64,000 bases of DNA, from positions 1-64,000 of the forward strand of contig JANYDD010000059.1 of NCBI GenBank assembly GCA_025359945.1. Direction: 5' to 3'. Position numbers and translations under genes: made by a program. Every line of letters starts with the position of its first letter. Position 1 is the stretch's first letter. Shown here piece after piece: positions 1-9,006 of the stretch. The notes beneath the pieces are model-generated. The model searched no databases. It had not been told where the DNA came from and worked only from the letters and a program-made list of their open reading frames with translations. This stretch comes from Bdellovibrio sp. (GTDB lineage Bacteria; Bdellovibrionota; Bdellovibrionia; Bdellovibrionales; Bdellovibrionaceae).

Positions 1-1537
1 GTTCGATCAGTTTCTTGGCCTCGTCAAAAGCAGCAGCGGCTTTCAATTTCATTTCCACGTCGTTCCGGGTAATTTCTTTTTTTATCTGCGAGGTATTTCC
101 CTTTTTTGCAAAGTCACAGGCTTCTAAAGCTTGCTTTCTGATATTTTGATAAACGCGCAAGGCTTCAGGACGCTTTTCAATGGATTTTTCAGACCCCAAA
201 AATTTTAAAAATTCTTGTTCAACCACTGCGGGCGCATGGTCCCTAGTTCCGACAATTTGTGAAATCACATCGAACACTTCAAGTTTATTTTTACCCCGCA
301 GCTGATCGCTGATCCTCACTAACATTTTGTGTTTGGCCACGGGATCCTCAAGAACGGCCCTTTCTTTAAAGACCAAAATTCCCTTGGTGATTAATAAATG
401 GACCGCCTTCAAAAACGGTCCTTCCGAAAATTTTTTAAGGTCTAAGATTTGGTTTAAGTTCATTTCTGAAAGTAGGGTCGAGACAATTTCAGGTTGCGAT
501 TCGATAAGGGGTAATTTGAAAAATGCACTGTTGTCGGAAAAAAACGGGCCTCGCTGAAATTGATTTTCCCCCCACAACAAATAGTGATTCTTCAACCACT
601 GAGAGCTAATCTTCGAGGCTATCCAATCGTGCAAATACTGATTAAAGAGATCGCCATCAATAAAGGGTGAAGTTTTTTCGGTTTCCGCTTCGACAAAATT
701 AATTTTCAAATTTTGATCCACCAAAGTTTTTGCCAATCGAATATGGGTCTGAAGATTAATCACCACTTCCAAAGCATGCGGACTGATCATTGATCTTTGC
801 ACCAATCTAAACCCTAGTTTTTTCGGAGGGGTCTCGGGACTCTTGTTCAAGAACTCAAGATCCGCGGGATCAACAAAGCCTTGACCTAAAAGTAAATTTC
901 CTAAGTAAGTTTCTTGGTCTGGAATATCCACTTGAGTGATGCAACCTTGCGCAAAGGTGACACCAAAAATTTTGTCATCTTCTGTGGCGATATTTAAAAA
1001 GCCCGAAGCTTTTACATCGCAATAAAGGTTGTACAAAAACGGCAAATCAAAACCGTGCAATTCATCAACGGCCTCGATGGCCTTTCTTTTTTCACGATAA
1101 GATAATTTGCTTTGTGCGGCCAGCTGATACAGAAGCTTTCTGGGAGAGGCTTCAATCACAGCGCTTTCAGTTTGAACCAGTTTAAAAACTTCTTCTAAAT
1201 CAAAAGGCTTTTTCAAAAATGAAATCGCCTGGGTTTCGCGGACAGCGTCCTTCACAAACGCGGGGTCAGTGAAGACTCCGCTCATCATGACAACATCCAA
1301 AACCGTCGGCGGAAAGAGTCGGCGCATAGATTGAACCACTTCGACGCCGCTTTGAGTGGGCAAAAGACAATCGACAAATATTAGTCCTATAGGATTTTGC
1401 TCAACCAAAGTCTGGGCTTGACTGGGATTATCAGTGATATGAATTTTAATGTTTTTCTTTTCAAATGCCTTTGCCAAGCTTTCTAAAAGCTGGGCATCGT
1501 CGTCTAAAATAAGAACTTCATTCCTCTGTGAGGCCAT
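1..1537 (-). CDS. Response regulator with C-terminal DUF4388-like region (partial, runs off left edge)
   Basis: The reading frame is open from an ATG at 1535-1537 down to base 2 (512 codons, no stop), so the C-terminus lies outside the window. Residues 1-115 form a receiver domain: acidic pocket D12-D14, probable phospho-acceptor D56 (VDCLLP), S86 (MMSG) and K110 (FLKKPF). Residues ~150-350 look like a DUF4388/PATAN-type region of the kind found downstream of receiver domains in Myxococcota and Bdellovibrionota. No DNA-binding domain is visible in the part present, so signalling is probably through protein contacts. The receiver call is strong; the C-terminal assignment is by general resemblance. 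Confidence 0.85.
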   Translation of the reverse strand, partial: MASQRNEVLILDDDAQLLESLAKAFEKKNIKIHITDNPSQAQTLVEQNPIGLIFVDCLLPTQSGVEVVQSMRRLFPPTVLDVVMMSGVFTDPAFVKDAVRETQAISFLKKPFDLEEVFKLVQTESAVIEASPRKLLYQLAAQSKLSYREKRKAIEAVDELHGFDLPFLYNLYCDVKASGFLNIATEDDKIFGVTFAQGCITQVDIPDQETYLGNLLLGQGFVDPADLEFLNKSPETPPKKLGFRLVQRSMISPHALEVVINLQTHIRLAKTLVDQNLKINFVEAETEKTSPFIDGDLFNQYLHDWIASKISSQWLKNHYLLWGENQFQRGPFFSDNSAFFKLPLIESQPEIVSTLLSEMNLNQILDLKKFSEGPFLKAVHLLITKGILVFKERAVLEDPVAKHKMLVRISDQLRGKNKLEVFDVISQIVGTRDHAPAVVEQEFLKFLGSEKSIEKRPEALRVYQNIRKQALEACDFAKKGNTSQIKKEITRNDVEMKLKAAAAFDEAKKLIE

Positions 1538-1606
1538 TCAAGTTTTCCCTCTTGAATTCTCATCGGATCATTGGACAAAAGTCTTAAGGCGCGTCTCATT
1601 TTGAGA

Positions 1607-2089
1607 TTATTTCGAGACGGGAACGCCTAAGAATTTAAAATAGTTTTTTTCGATGACATCGAGCTCGGCGGTGGCCTGGCATTTTGGGCAAGGTAGTGTG
1701 GAGGATACTGTCACTTGAGTGTCGTTAAATTCTTTTCCTCTGGAAAATAAAACCGGAAATGACATATTACAAGGCTCGCAAAAATAGGGGGTGAAAAACG
1801 AATCTACCCTAGAATTTTTTAAAAGCTGCCCCACCATATTCATCTGATCCACTATGATCTTTGGACAGTGCATGTAAATGATCAATGACGATGGGTTGTA
1901 TTGAGTCGCCCATTTGATCCAAGTCCGCACACCCACCGAATTGATCGACAAGATTTTTCCAGTATCAAAAATAATTTCCTGATATTGGCTTCCGTCGATT
2001 TCAGGAAGAACAGCGTGTTCGTCAAAATGCCCATGCAAAATCAAACTGACGCGTTTCTCTTTTTCAATGACATCAACTTTAAATTTCAT
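1607..2089 (-). CDS. STAS-like protein with a C-terminal four-cysteine zinc site
   Basis: A 160-residue protein. The first ~95 residues resemble a STAS (anti-anti-sigma) fold: strand-rich start, then an IIFDTGKILSINSVGVRTW segment matching the usual phospho-acceptor loop. At the expected acceptor position there is S49 or S51. After it come two CxxC pairs (C104/C107 and C134/C137), which suggest a zinc ribbon. The frame stays open upstream as far as 2362, but that part lies antiparallel in frame to greB coding sequence and reads as low-quality protein, so the ATG at 2089 is preferred. It lies downstream of greB on the same strand. Role unknown; partner-switch regulation is possible. Confidence 0.7.
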   Translation of the reverse strand: MKFKVDVIEKEKRVSLILHGHFDEHAVLPEIDGSQYQEIIFDTGKILSINSVGVRTWIKWATQYNPSSLIIYMHCPKIIVDQMNMVGQLLKNSRVDSFFTPYFCEPCNMSFPVLFSRGKEFNDTQVTVSSTLPCPKCQATAELDVIEKNYFKFLGVPVSK

Positions 2090-2223
2090 CAAGTTAAGTG
2101 TAAGGGAAGTTTTCAGAGCGGACCAGATTCTTTTGCTGCTCTGTGTGTCAACTAGCCATAGGTGGTGATCCCTTAGGGACTTCTGGCATTGGTTTGCCCG
2201 ACGACTTACTTGAAGGGTTTGGG

Positions 2224-2700
2224 TCAAGAAATCTTTGTGATCACCAAAGTTTCTTGAAGGCCACCGGGTTTTTGCAGAGTCACCACATCGTCCACTTTTT
2301 TTCCTAGCAAGGCTTTTGCCAATGGCGAGGCCCACGATATTTTTTTCTCCAAAATATTCCATTCATCCTCACCGACAATTTGATAGGTCAAGGTTTCTCC
2401 CTGCTGGTTTTCGAAAGTCACCAAGGCTCCAAAAAAAACGACGTCCGACCGAATAGTTGACGGATCAACGACCTGAGCATTTTCCAACTTCTGGGCCAAA
2501 AAATGCAGGCGTTTGTCGATTTCGCGCAGTCGCCGTTTTCCGTAAATATAATCGGCGTTTTCTGACCTATCGCCGTTCCCGGCCGCCCAAGCGATGGTCT
2601 CGACAAGCTTAGGGCGTTCTTTATAAAAAAGATCCTGATATTCTTTTTTTAACTTTTGAAATCCATCGGGAGTGATGTAATTTTTTTTTCGCTGGTCCAT
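2224..2700 (-). CDS. greB: Transcription elongation factor GreB
   Basis: 158 residues, the normal GreA/GreB length. The N-terminal coiled coil (residues ~12-75) carries the acidic tip motif GNGDRSENADY, which reaches through the RNA polymerase secondary channel to stimulate cleavage of backtracked RNA. The following YGKRRLREIDKRLHFL is typical of the GreB subfamily. The C-terminal FKBP-like domain (~80-158) includes the SPLAKALLGKKVDDVV segment. It is divergent from the FecR-domain gene, with only 67 bases between the start codons. Confidence 0.93.
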   Translation of the reverse strand: MDQRKKNYITPDGFQKLKKEYQDLFYKERPKLVETIAWAAGNGDRSENADYIYGKRRLREIDKRLHFLAQKLENAQVVDPSTIRSDVVFFGALVTFENQQGETLTYQIVGEDEWNILEKKISWASPLAKALLGKKVDDVVTLQKPGGLQETLVITKIS

Positions 2701-2767
2701 AGCCTAGTCTTTGCCCGACTTGCCCCCGTAAATCATTCATTTTTATAAATAAATTCCGAAAAAGAAG

Positions 2768-4621
2768 ATGACGAGGTTTCTCTTGGATGCACTTAAAAAA
2801 GTTATAGTTGCGGCCCTAATTTCTTTGGGGATTTTTTTAGGCACTCAAGTTTGGTACGACCGAAATAAAATTCAAAACCATACCAGCGAAGAAAAGCCAA
2901 TGGCCTCGGCGTCGATCGTCGAGAGATCCGTTTTTAAAAAACCTTTGGATCGCCAAATTTGGCTAAATACGCAAAGCGGCGAAAATCTCTTTTCTGGAGA
3001 GGTGATCAAGACCGGGCACGAATCCAGTGTCAGTATTTATTTTATTCGTTCCGATCGGATCGTACAACTAGAGCCCGACAGCATGATTGTGCTGCAAGAA
3101 GAAACGGGATCGATCAAACTAGATTTAGTCAGCGGTGCTATGGATATTAAACCCAATAAAAATGCTACCGTATTCGGAGATCAGAAGATTCAACTTAAAT
3201 CTGAGAAAAATCAAATCGACCTTTCGCGATCGACCGCCAGCTTGAAACGCCAATCGAATCAAGAAATCAGCTTGCAAGTTCACGAAGGTTCAGCAGAATT
3301 AGTGGGCGACTCAAAAGAGAAAATAACGCTCACTTCAGGAGAAGAAGCCACCTTCGGTAACCAAAAAGCAACTCGCGTTGAAAACCCTGTGGAATTGATC
3401 GCTCCGGGTTTTGCATCGACCATGATCAAGAAATCCGGTCAAGCCGCAGCCGTACTGTTTCAGTGGAAAATAAAATCAAAAGAATTCGCCAACGCCCAAT
3501 CGCAACTTTTTGTCGGAGAAAAAAAATCTGAAATGAAGATGTTGGAGCAAGGCGATTTTTTGAGAACCAAAACCCAATTGCCTGATGGTGAATATTATTG
3601 GCAGGTCAAATTCTCGAAAAACGAGAAAATATTAGCGGAAAGCTCGGTCTCGCAATTTAAACTGATCTCATTGCCAGCACCGATTCTTTCGCAACCATCA
3701 CATCAACAGGTATTTCCATTGCGTGAAAAACAAAATATCAAATTTCAGTGGATCCTTCCTGCGGAAACTTCGCGCGGAAAATTCGAGCTTTTCAGCGATC
3801 CTAGCGGTCGCCAAACTCTTGTCGATAAGGACTTGCAACGCGAAACCAGTTTAGATCAAAACTTGACTCCCGGAAAATACTATTGGCGGGTGTCGGTCGA
3901 ATATCCGGAATTCAAAAAAACAATGACTTCCAGCTTGCTGAGTTTCGAGGTGGGTCCGCCGCCGCCGCCCAAAGCTTCGCCCATCGATGTGGTTTGGAAT
4001 TCCTTTCCGCTGACTTATGAAGTTCTTCGCCAGGTCAGCGTCCCAGTATCTTGGAAGGTCAGTCAGAAAAATAATTTAGCTTGGTCGCTTCAAGTGCAAC
4101 TCAAAGAAGAAAGTCCGTCGCTCAGAACGCCTGCAGCGGGAACGGCCGCACCCATTTTATTTTCGCCGCAGGGTCAGAACTATGTTTTGCAATTTAAAAA
4201 TCCAGGCCATTATGAAATTCAAGTTTTAGGAAGTGACCTGCAAAGAGTCGTAGCTTCGACCGTTCCATTAATCTTGGAGATCCAGGGCAAGCCGCTGTTA
4301 AATAATCCTAAGCTTTTGCCTGAGACGGGATCGCTGGAGGGCCAAGAATCGGGCGAAGTCCTATTAAAATGGGAAAGTATCTCGGGCGCCGAAAAGTACA
4401 AAGTGGTGATTGAAACTCCAGATCATCAGAAAAAAGAAATAACCACTAAAGAACATCAAACAAAAGTCAAAGGCCTGCCGCCGGGGACCTATTTGGTCAA
4501 AGTTTTTTCCATCGACGGACTAGAACGATCGTCGGGGCAAGTGCGCCCCAGAAATTTTGAAATTCCTGATCCAAATGGATTGCAAGCGCCAACCCTAAAA
4601 AAAATCAAGGTGCGAAAATGA
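2768..4621 (+). CDS. Membrane-anchored FecR-domain protein with Ig/FnIII-like repeats
   Basis: 617 residues. A single N-terminal hydrophobic segment (about 11-30) anchors or exports the protein. Residues ~60-200 show a FecR-like beta-rich pattern (LFSGEVIKTGHESSVSIYF, later GEEATFGNQ). The rest consists of repeated beta-sandwich-like units with recurrent YYWQV / YYWRV / YLVKV strands ending near GEYYW or GKYYW, resembling fibronectin-III or Ig modules. The stop overlaps the start of the adenylate cyclase by four bases (ATGA), so the two are translationally coupled. FecR domains usually sense or relay signals across the periplasm; here the likely partner is the cyclase. The ligand is unknown. 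Confidence 0.8.
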   Translation: MTRFLLDALKKVIVAALISLGIFLGTQVWYDRNKIQNHTSEEKPMASASIVERSVFKKPLDRQIWLNTQSGENLFSGEVIKTGHESSVSIYFIRSDRIVQLEPDSMIVLQEETGSIKLDLVSGAMDIKPNKNATVFGDQKIQLKSEKNQIDLSRSTASLKRQSNQEISLQVHEGSAELVGDSKEKITLTSGEEATFGNQKATRVENPVELIAPGFASTMIKKSGQAAAVLFQWKIKSKEFANAQSQLFVGEKKSEMKMLEQGDFLRTKTQLPDGEYYWQVKFSKNEKILAESSVSQFKLISLPAPILSQPSHQQVFPLREKQNIKFQWILPAETSRGKFELFSDPSGRQTLVDKDLQRETSLDQNLTPGKYYWRVSVEYPEFKKTMTSSLLSFEVGPPPPPKASPIDVVWNSFPLTYEVLRQVSVPVSWKVSQKNNLAWSLQVQLKEESPSLRTPAAGTAAPILFSPQGQNYVLQFKNPGHYEIQVLGSDLQRVVASTVPLILEIQGKPLLNNPKLLPETGSLEGQESGEVLLKWESISGAEKYKVVIETPDHQKKEITTKEHQTKVKGLPPGTYLVKVFSIDGLERSSGQVRPRNFEIPDPNGLQAPTLKKIKVRK

Positions 4622-6456
4622 GAATCCCCATTTTTGTCAAATTAATCACGCTGATTTTTTTATTCCTTATCGGAACTATTTTCTTTTTCTCTCAGCGAAC
4701 TGTCGGCGAGTTCACAACCCTGCTGACATTAAAAGAAGAAACCGCTAATACCAACGAGGCCCAAAGCAAACTAAAAGAAACTGAATTCACGGTTCAAAAT
4801 CTTATCGATAAAACTTCTGCGCTGGCCATGCCAATCGCCAAAAAACTTTTAGAACAGCAAAACCCCGACGACAATCCAGAATTGCGTGAATCTATTTTGC
4901 TAACACCCGATCTGCTAAGTCTTGAAATTCTTCGGTTGGGTCCCCAACAAGAATTGCTGCAAAGTTTTTTACTTACCAACGATGAAAGATTAGAAAAAAA
5001 TCAGTATCCAAAGACTTTTGTGGAGGATCTACGTCGGCAGGTGCCCTTTCCAGTGTTAGAGGTCTTTCGAAATCAAATGGAGATTCAAAATACAAGTTTA
5101 GCAAATAAATTTCCGGTACTCACTTTAGGACTTCCCCTGATCAAAGATCCGCAAACTAAGCAAGTGACCTCGATCGTGATGGCGAACTACCTTTTGGGAC
5201 CCGTGCAAAAAATCTTTTCACAGAAAAAAGATCGCCTGATTTATTTAGTGGACAGGCGCGGACAACTTTTATCTCACCCAAACGAGGCCTCAACGCTATC
5301 GCGAATTTCGTACGTCGGTTCGCCATTGATAGAAAAAGCCATCAGCAATCAATCACTTCCCAATTTTCAATTTGAGTTTTTCGACCCTGTTGAGCAGCGC
5401 CAATATATCGGTGCTTACGCGAAAAGTCCGATGGGATTTATCAGCGTCTCGCAAATTGAGAAGGAAAAAGTTTTAGAACCCGCCAGACAAGTTCGAAACG
5501 AAGCTGTACGCATCGCAGGGCAAGTTTTGGCTTTGGCCTTTTTTATTTCTTTCTTATTTTCACTGACATTAACCCAGCCCTTAGAAACCCTTTCTGAGCT
5601 GATTCAAAAGGTGTCGACGGGCAATTTCGGTATTCGAGCGCAAGTTTTTGTGCGGTCTTCGGACGAAGTCGGAGACCTGGCAAAAAATTTCGACCAAATG
5701 ACGGTGGGTTTGAGAGAGCGCGATAAAATGAAAAGCCTTTTTAACAAATTCCATGGGTCATCAATTGCAGAAGCTTTATTAAAAAAAGAGATCGGTGTCG
5801 GCGGCACAAACCAAGAAGTAACAATTTTTTTTAGCGACATCCGTGGTTTTACTTCGTTTAGCGAAAAGCATACGCCCGAACAGGTCGTCGAAATGCTGAA
5901 CGAGTATTTCTCGGTCATGGTCGGTATCATTAACAAACATCATGGCGTGGTCGACAAATTTATCGGCGACGCGATTATGGCCGTTTGGGGAGTACCAAAA
6001 AATTCTCCAGAGGACACACGACATGCCCTGCGTGCTTGTTTGGAAATGCGCCAAGCTTTAGAAGCTTTAAACAATCGTCGTCGCGAAAAAAATCAGCCGC
6101 CCATTTTGATAGGGATGGGGCTGCATTCAGGACTTGCGATCTCGGGCACGATCGGATCACAAGAAAGAATGGAATACACGGTCATTGGTGACACCGTGAA
6201 TTTAGCTTCTAGGATCGAGGCCTCGACAAAATCATTTGGCACTGATTTTTTAGTCAGTGATGAGGTCGTCAAAAAAGGCGGCGATCAATTCCGATTTGAT
6301 TTGGCTGGCGAAGTCAGCGCCAAGGGAAAAGAAAAACCTTTGCAGCTTCACCGCGTTCTGGCGATTAAAAAAGAAAACGGAGACTGGCGCGAAATCACCA
6401 CGATCTATTCATCCTATGAAGCGGAAAAATCTGAAAAAATAAAAACCGCGGCTTAA
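4618..6456 (+). CDS. Membrane class III adenylate cyclase with extracytoplasmic sensor and HAMP
   Basis: 612 residues in the order TM1 (~8-24), periplasmic sensor (~30-295, Cache-like with LIYLVDRRGQLLSHP), TM2 (~298-320), HAMP (~318-372), catalytic domain (~395-580). Metal-binding aspartates are D407 (FFSDIRGFT) and D451 (FIGDAIMAVWG). The purine-specificity pair K447 and D525 (IGDTVN) is the ATP-type pair, and N528/R532 supply the transition-state residues. All key residues are present, so it should be an active homodimeric cyclase making cAMP. Coupled to the upstream FecR-domain gene by overlap. Confidence 0.92.
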   Translation: MRIPIFVKLITLIFLFLIGTIFFFSQRTVGEFTTLLTLKEETANTNEAQSKLKETEFTVQNLIDKTSALAMPIAKKLLEQQNPDDNPELRESILLTPDLLSLEILRLGPQQELLQSFLLTNDERLEKNQYPKTFVEDLRRQVPFPVLEVFRNQMEIQNTSLANKFPVLTLGLPLIKDPQTKQVTSIVMANYLLGPVQKIFSQKKDRLIYLVDRRGQLLSHPNEASTLSRISYVGSPLIEKAISNQSLPNFQFEFFDPVEQRQYIGAYAKSPMGFISVSQIEKEKVLEPARQVRNEAVRIAGQVLALAFFISFLFSLTLTQPLETLSELIQKVSTGNFGIRAQVFVRSSDEVGDLAKNFDQMTVGLRERDKMKSLFNKFHGSSIAEALLKKEIGVGGTNQEVTIFFSDIRGFTSFSEKHTPEQVVEMLNEYFSVMVGIINKHHGVVDKFIGDAIMAVWGVPKNSPEDTRHALRACLEMRQALEALNNRRREKNQPPILIGMGLHSGLAISGTIGSQERMEYTVIGDTVNLASRIEASTKSFGTDFLVSDEVVKKGGDQFRFDLAGEVSAKGKEKPLQLHRVLAIKKENGDWREITTIYSSYEAEKSEKIKTAA

Positions 6457-6496
6457 GTTTCTAGACCCCACTTCATAGAAGTGTTATCTTTCCCAG

Positions 6497-7765
6497 ATGA
6501 CATCACCATCACAGCCGCCCCCTCAACGAGTTCGCGGCACCGAAGATTTGTATTTTGACGCCAGCGCGCTTTACCGTCGCATCGAAAATGAAAGTTTTCA
6601 GCTGGCAAGGACTTACGGCTTTGAAGAAATTAAAACTCCGATCTTTGAAAACAGCGAAATTTTCCATCGAAGCTTGGGCGACAGTTCGGATATTGTCTCG
6701 AAAGAAACCTACACTTTTATCGATCGCGGCGGAGACTCGATCACCTTGCGTCCTGAAGGCACTGCCGGAATCGCCCGCGCTTTTATTTCCAACGGCTTGA
6801 CTCAGCATCTGCCACTAAAATTTTATTATAGCGGACCGATGTTTCGCTATGAGCGACCGCAAAAAGGCCGCAACCGACAGTTTCACCAAATTGGCATCGA
6901 GATGTTGGGGTTTGACTCGTACTTAGCGGATCTTGAGGGAATTGCCTTGGCCCAGCATCTTTTAAAAAATCTTGGCGTGATGAAGAACACAACTTTGCTG
7001 ATCAACTCGCTGGGAGATCACGAATCCAGGCTGCTACATCGGAAAAAATTTGTGGACTACTTAACGCCCTTTAAAGCCGAACTTTCACACGACAGTCAGA
7101 AACGATTTGAAAAAAATCCCTTGCGGATTTTGGATTCGAAAGAACCTCAGGATCAAAAGTTAGTTCAGGATTCTCCCAAGTTAAAAGATTATCTGAATGA
7201 CGCTTCAAATTTATATTTCCAACAAACTCAAGCAGGATTGCAAGCCCTGGGCATTCCGTTTCAGGTGGAAGATCGTCTGGTGCGTGGAATTGATTATTAC
7301 ACACACACGGTTTTTGAATTTGTCTCCACCGACCTTGGGGCGCAGTCAACGTTACTGGCCGGCGGGCGCTACGATGGATTGGTTCAACAATTGGGTGGAC
7401 CTTCCACATCAGGTTTTGGTTGGGCTGCTGGCTTAGAGAGATTGATCCTTGTGGTGCAGGCCCAAACTTCAGCGACAACAAAACAAGATACTCCTGAGTT
7501 AATCGCACTGATTCCTCTGTCTGAAAATTTAAATTTGACTGGCTTGGTTTGGGCACAACGATTCCGGAATCAAAATAAGGCCGCCGAAGTTATCCTTACA
7601 GGAAATCTTTCTAAAAAAATGAAAAAAGCCGCTAAACAAAATGCACGCTGGGCCGTTATTTTCGGGGATCAAGAAATTCAGAAAAAAGTTTTCTCGGTGA
7701 AAGACTTGCGCACAGGGCAACAAACAGAATGCGTCGAAGCTGATCTATTAAATTTTATAAAATAA
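6497..7765 (+). CDS. hisS: Histidine--tRNA ligase
   Basis: 422 residues, standard length. It opens with the class II HisRS start PQRVRGTEDLYFD and contains the motif 2 region FRYERPQKGRNRQFHQIGIE, TLRPEGTAGIARAF, and the histidine-binding LVRGIDYYTHTVFEF. The C-terminal anticodon-binding domain follows from about residue 330. It charges tRNA-His in the cytoplasm. The start is the ATG at 6497; a small perfect hairpin (CACTTC-ATA-GAAGTG, 6469-6483) lies between the cyclase stop and this start and could be a weak terminator or leader structure. Convergent with lgt, 15 bases apart. Confidence 0.96.
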   Translation: MTSPSQPPPQRVRGTEDLYFDASALYRRIENESFQLARTYGFEEIKTPIFENSEIFHRSLGDSSDIVSKETYTFIDRGGDSITLRPEGTAGIARAFISNGLTQHLPLKFYYSGPMFRYERPQKGRNRQFHQIGIEMLGFDSYLADLEGIALAQHLLKNLGVMKNTTLLINSLGDHESRLLHRKKFVDYLTPFKAELSHDSQKRFEKNPLRILDSKEPQDQKLVQDSPKLKDYLNDASNLYFQQTQAGLQALGIPFQVEDRLVRGIDYYTHTVFEFVSTDLGAQSTLLAGGRYDGLVQQLGGPSTSGFGWAAGLERLILVVQAQTSATTKQDTPELIALIPLSENLNLTGLVWAQRFRNQNKAAEVILTGNLSKKMKKAAKQNARWAVIFGDQEIQKKVFSVKDLRTGQQTECVEADLLNFIK

Positions 7766-7780
7766 TTTTACGAGTGCTAT

Positions 7781-8845
7781 TTATCTGTTGCGGCCCAATT
7801 TAACATTTTGACCGCGATTCCATCCTGGAATTTTCTGAGCGTCTCGACGACTGAAATAAATTATAAATGCGATACCCAAGATTAACATCACGATGCTTAG
7901 CCATTGGCCACGAGTTAAGTTCAGCCATTGATAGCCCAGGTGTGCGTCCGGCATTCGGTAAGACTCGGTGATAATTCTTACGATTGCATATAAAACCACA
8001 AACGTAGATCCCACTACGCCGGTTTTCCGGGGCTTGTACCAAACGACTAATAGGACAATAAAAATAAATAGCCCTTCGCCTAAAGCCGCGTACAACTGAG
8101 ATGGATACCTAGCGGTCAAATGTGGCGCCAGCGCCAACTTCAAAGCTTGGTTCCCGTTTTGAATCTGTTCAATAATTTTTAAAATCGCATTTTCAACAAG
8201 GTCTCGGACCGAGCCATCGAATTTAAACCGGGTCATCCATTCCAACCATTGATCTTTTGTGTAACCTGGCATCAGCGGAACGACATCGGCAAGTTCCGAA
8301 AGTTTTTCGGGTTCGTAGGTCACCCAGTTCATCATATCTTGCGGGAACTTCACGCCCAAGGCGTAATTTTCCGGAGAAGGTCGACCCACTAATTCGCCAT
8401 TTATAAAATTCGCAATACGCCCAAAGAATATTCCCATGGGGCTGGCTAATGCGGCCAAATCAATAATGTACATTCGGTTCAAATGATGGCGATAAGCAAA
8501 AATGGAAATCCCAAGGACCAGGCCGATCATTCCTCCGTGAGAAGCCATTCCGCCCTCGTTGACGGCAAGAACTCCCCAAAAAGGAAATTGGCTTTTAAAT
8601 TTTAAAAACAAATCCGGAGCATAAAAAACACAGTAGCCTAAACGACCGCCCGCTAAAGTGCCGATGGCACCATAAGTGACAAGATCGCTGATCATTTCAG
8701 GATTTAATCCCTGATTTTGTTTTTTTGAGATCCAGCTGAAAAAAAAGAAAGCAAAAATAAAACCCATGAGGTACGAAAGTCCGTACCAACGAATGCCGAA
8801 CTCTCCAGAGATGCGCCACAAAAAAGGACTTAAGTCGTGAACCAT
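7781..8845 (-). CDS. lgt: Prolipoprotein diacylglyceryl transferase
   Basis: An inner-membrane enzyme that transfers diacylglycerol from phosphatidylglycerol to the lipobox cysteine of prolipoproteins. The signature elements are clear: GGMASHGGMIG (H103) and FGRIANFINGELVGR (R143, N146). At 354 residues it is longer than the usual ~270-290. The extra length sits at about residues 172-240, between the Lgt signature and the C-terminal membrane segments (RYPSQLYAALGEG), and probably forms an enlarged periplasmic domain. The 161-base gap upstream is shared with the divergent desaturase gene. Confidence 0.94.
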   Translation of the reverse strand: MVHDLSPFLWRISGEFGIRWYGLSYLMGFIFAFFFFSWISKKQNQGLNPEMISDLVTYGAIGTLAGGRLGYCVFYAPDLFLKFKSQFPFWGVLAVNEGGMASHGGMIGLVLGISIFAYRHHLNRMYIIDLAALASPMGIFFGRIANFINGELVGRPSPENYALGVKFPQDMMNWVTYEPEKLSELADVVPLMPGYTKDQWLEWMTRFKFDGSVRDLVENAILKIIEQIQNGNQALKLALAPHLTARYPSQLYAALGEGLFIFIVLLVVWYKPRKTGVVGSTFVVLYAIVRIITESYRMPDAHLGYQWLNLTRGQWLSIVMLILGIAFIIYFSRRDAQKIPGWNRGQNVKLGRNR

Positions 8846-9006
8846 AAAATGATGTTGGGGCCATAAGCATTTTCAGTCAAATTTAAATCTTAGTCGGTGC
8901 ACCTTGGTGAAATATCAAAATGGCGAAACGCTAACAAAAAAAGAAAGTGAACTATTTCTCATTTCAACTTATAGTACATGGGTCAAGAAAACAGGAGACT
9001 TAGGGC

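Noticed and set aside
2090-2362. N-terminal extension of the STAS-like protein into greB
   Set aside because: The extra ~91 codons lie in an alternative frame of greB and of the intergenic gap and do not read as a plausible domain; the ATG at 2089 gives a normal STAS start.
7071-7556. A 161-codon minus-strand frame inside hisS
   Set aside because: Fully antisense to a conserved synthetase region; no protein-like features.
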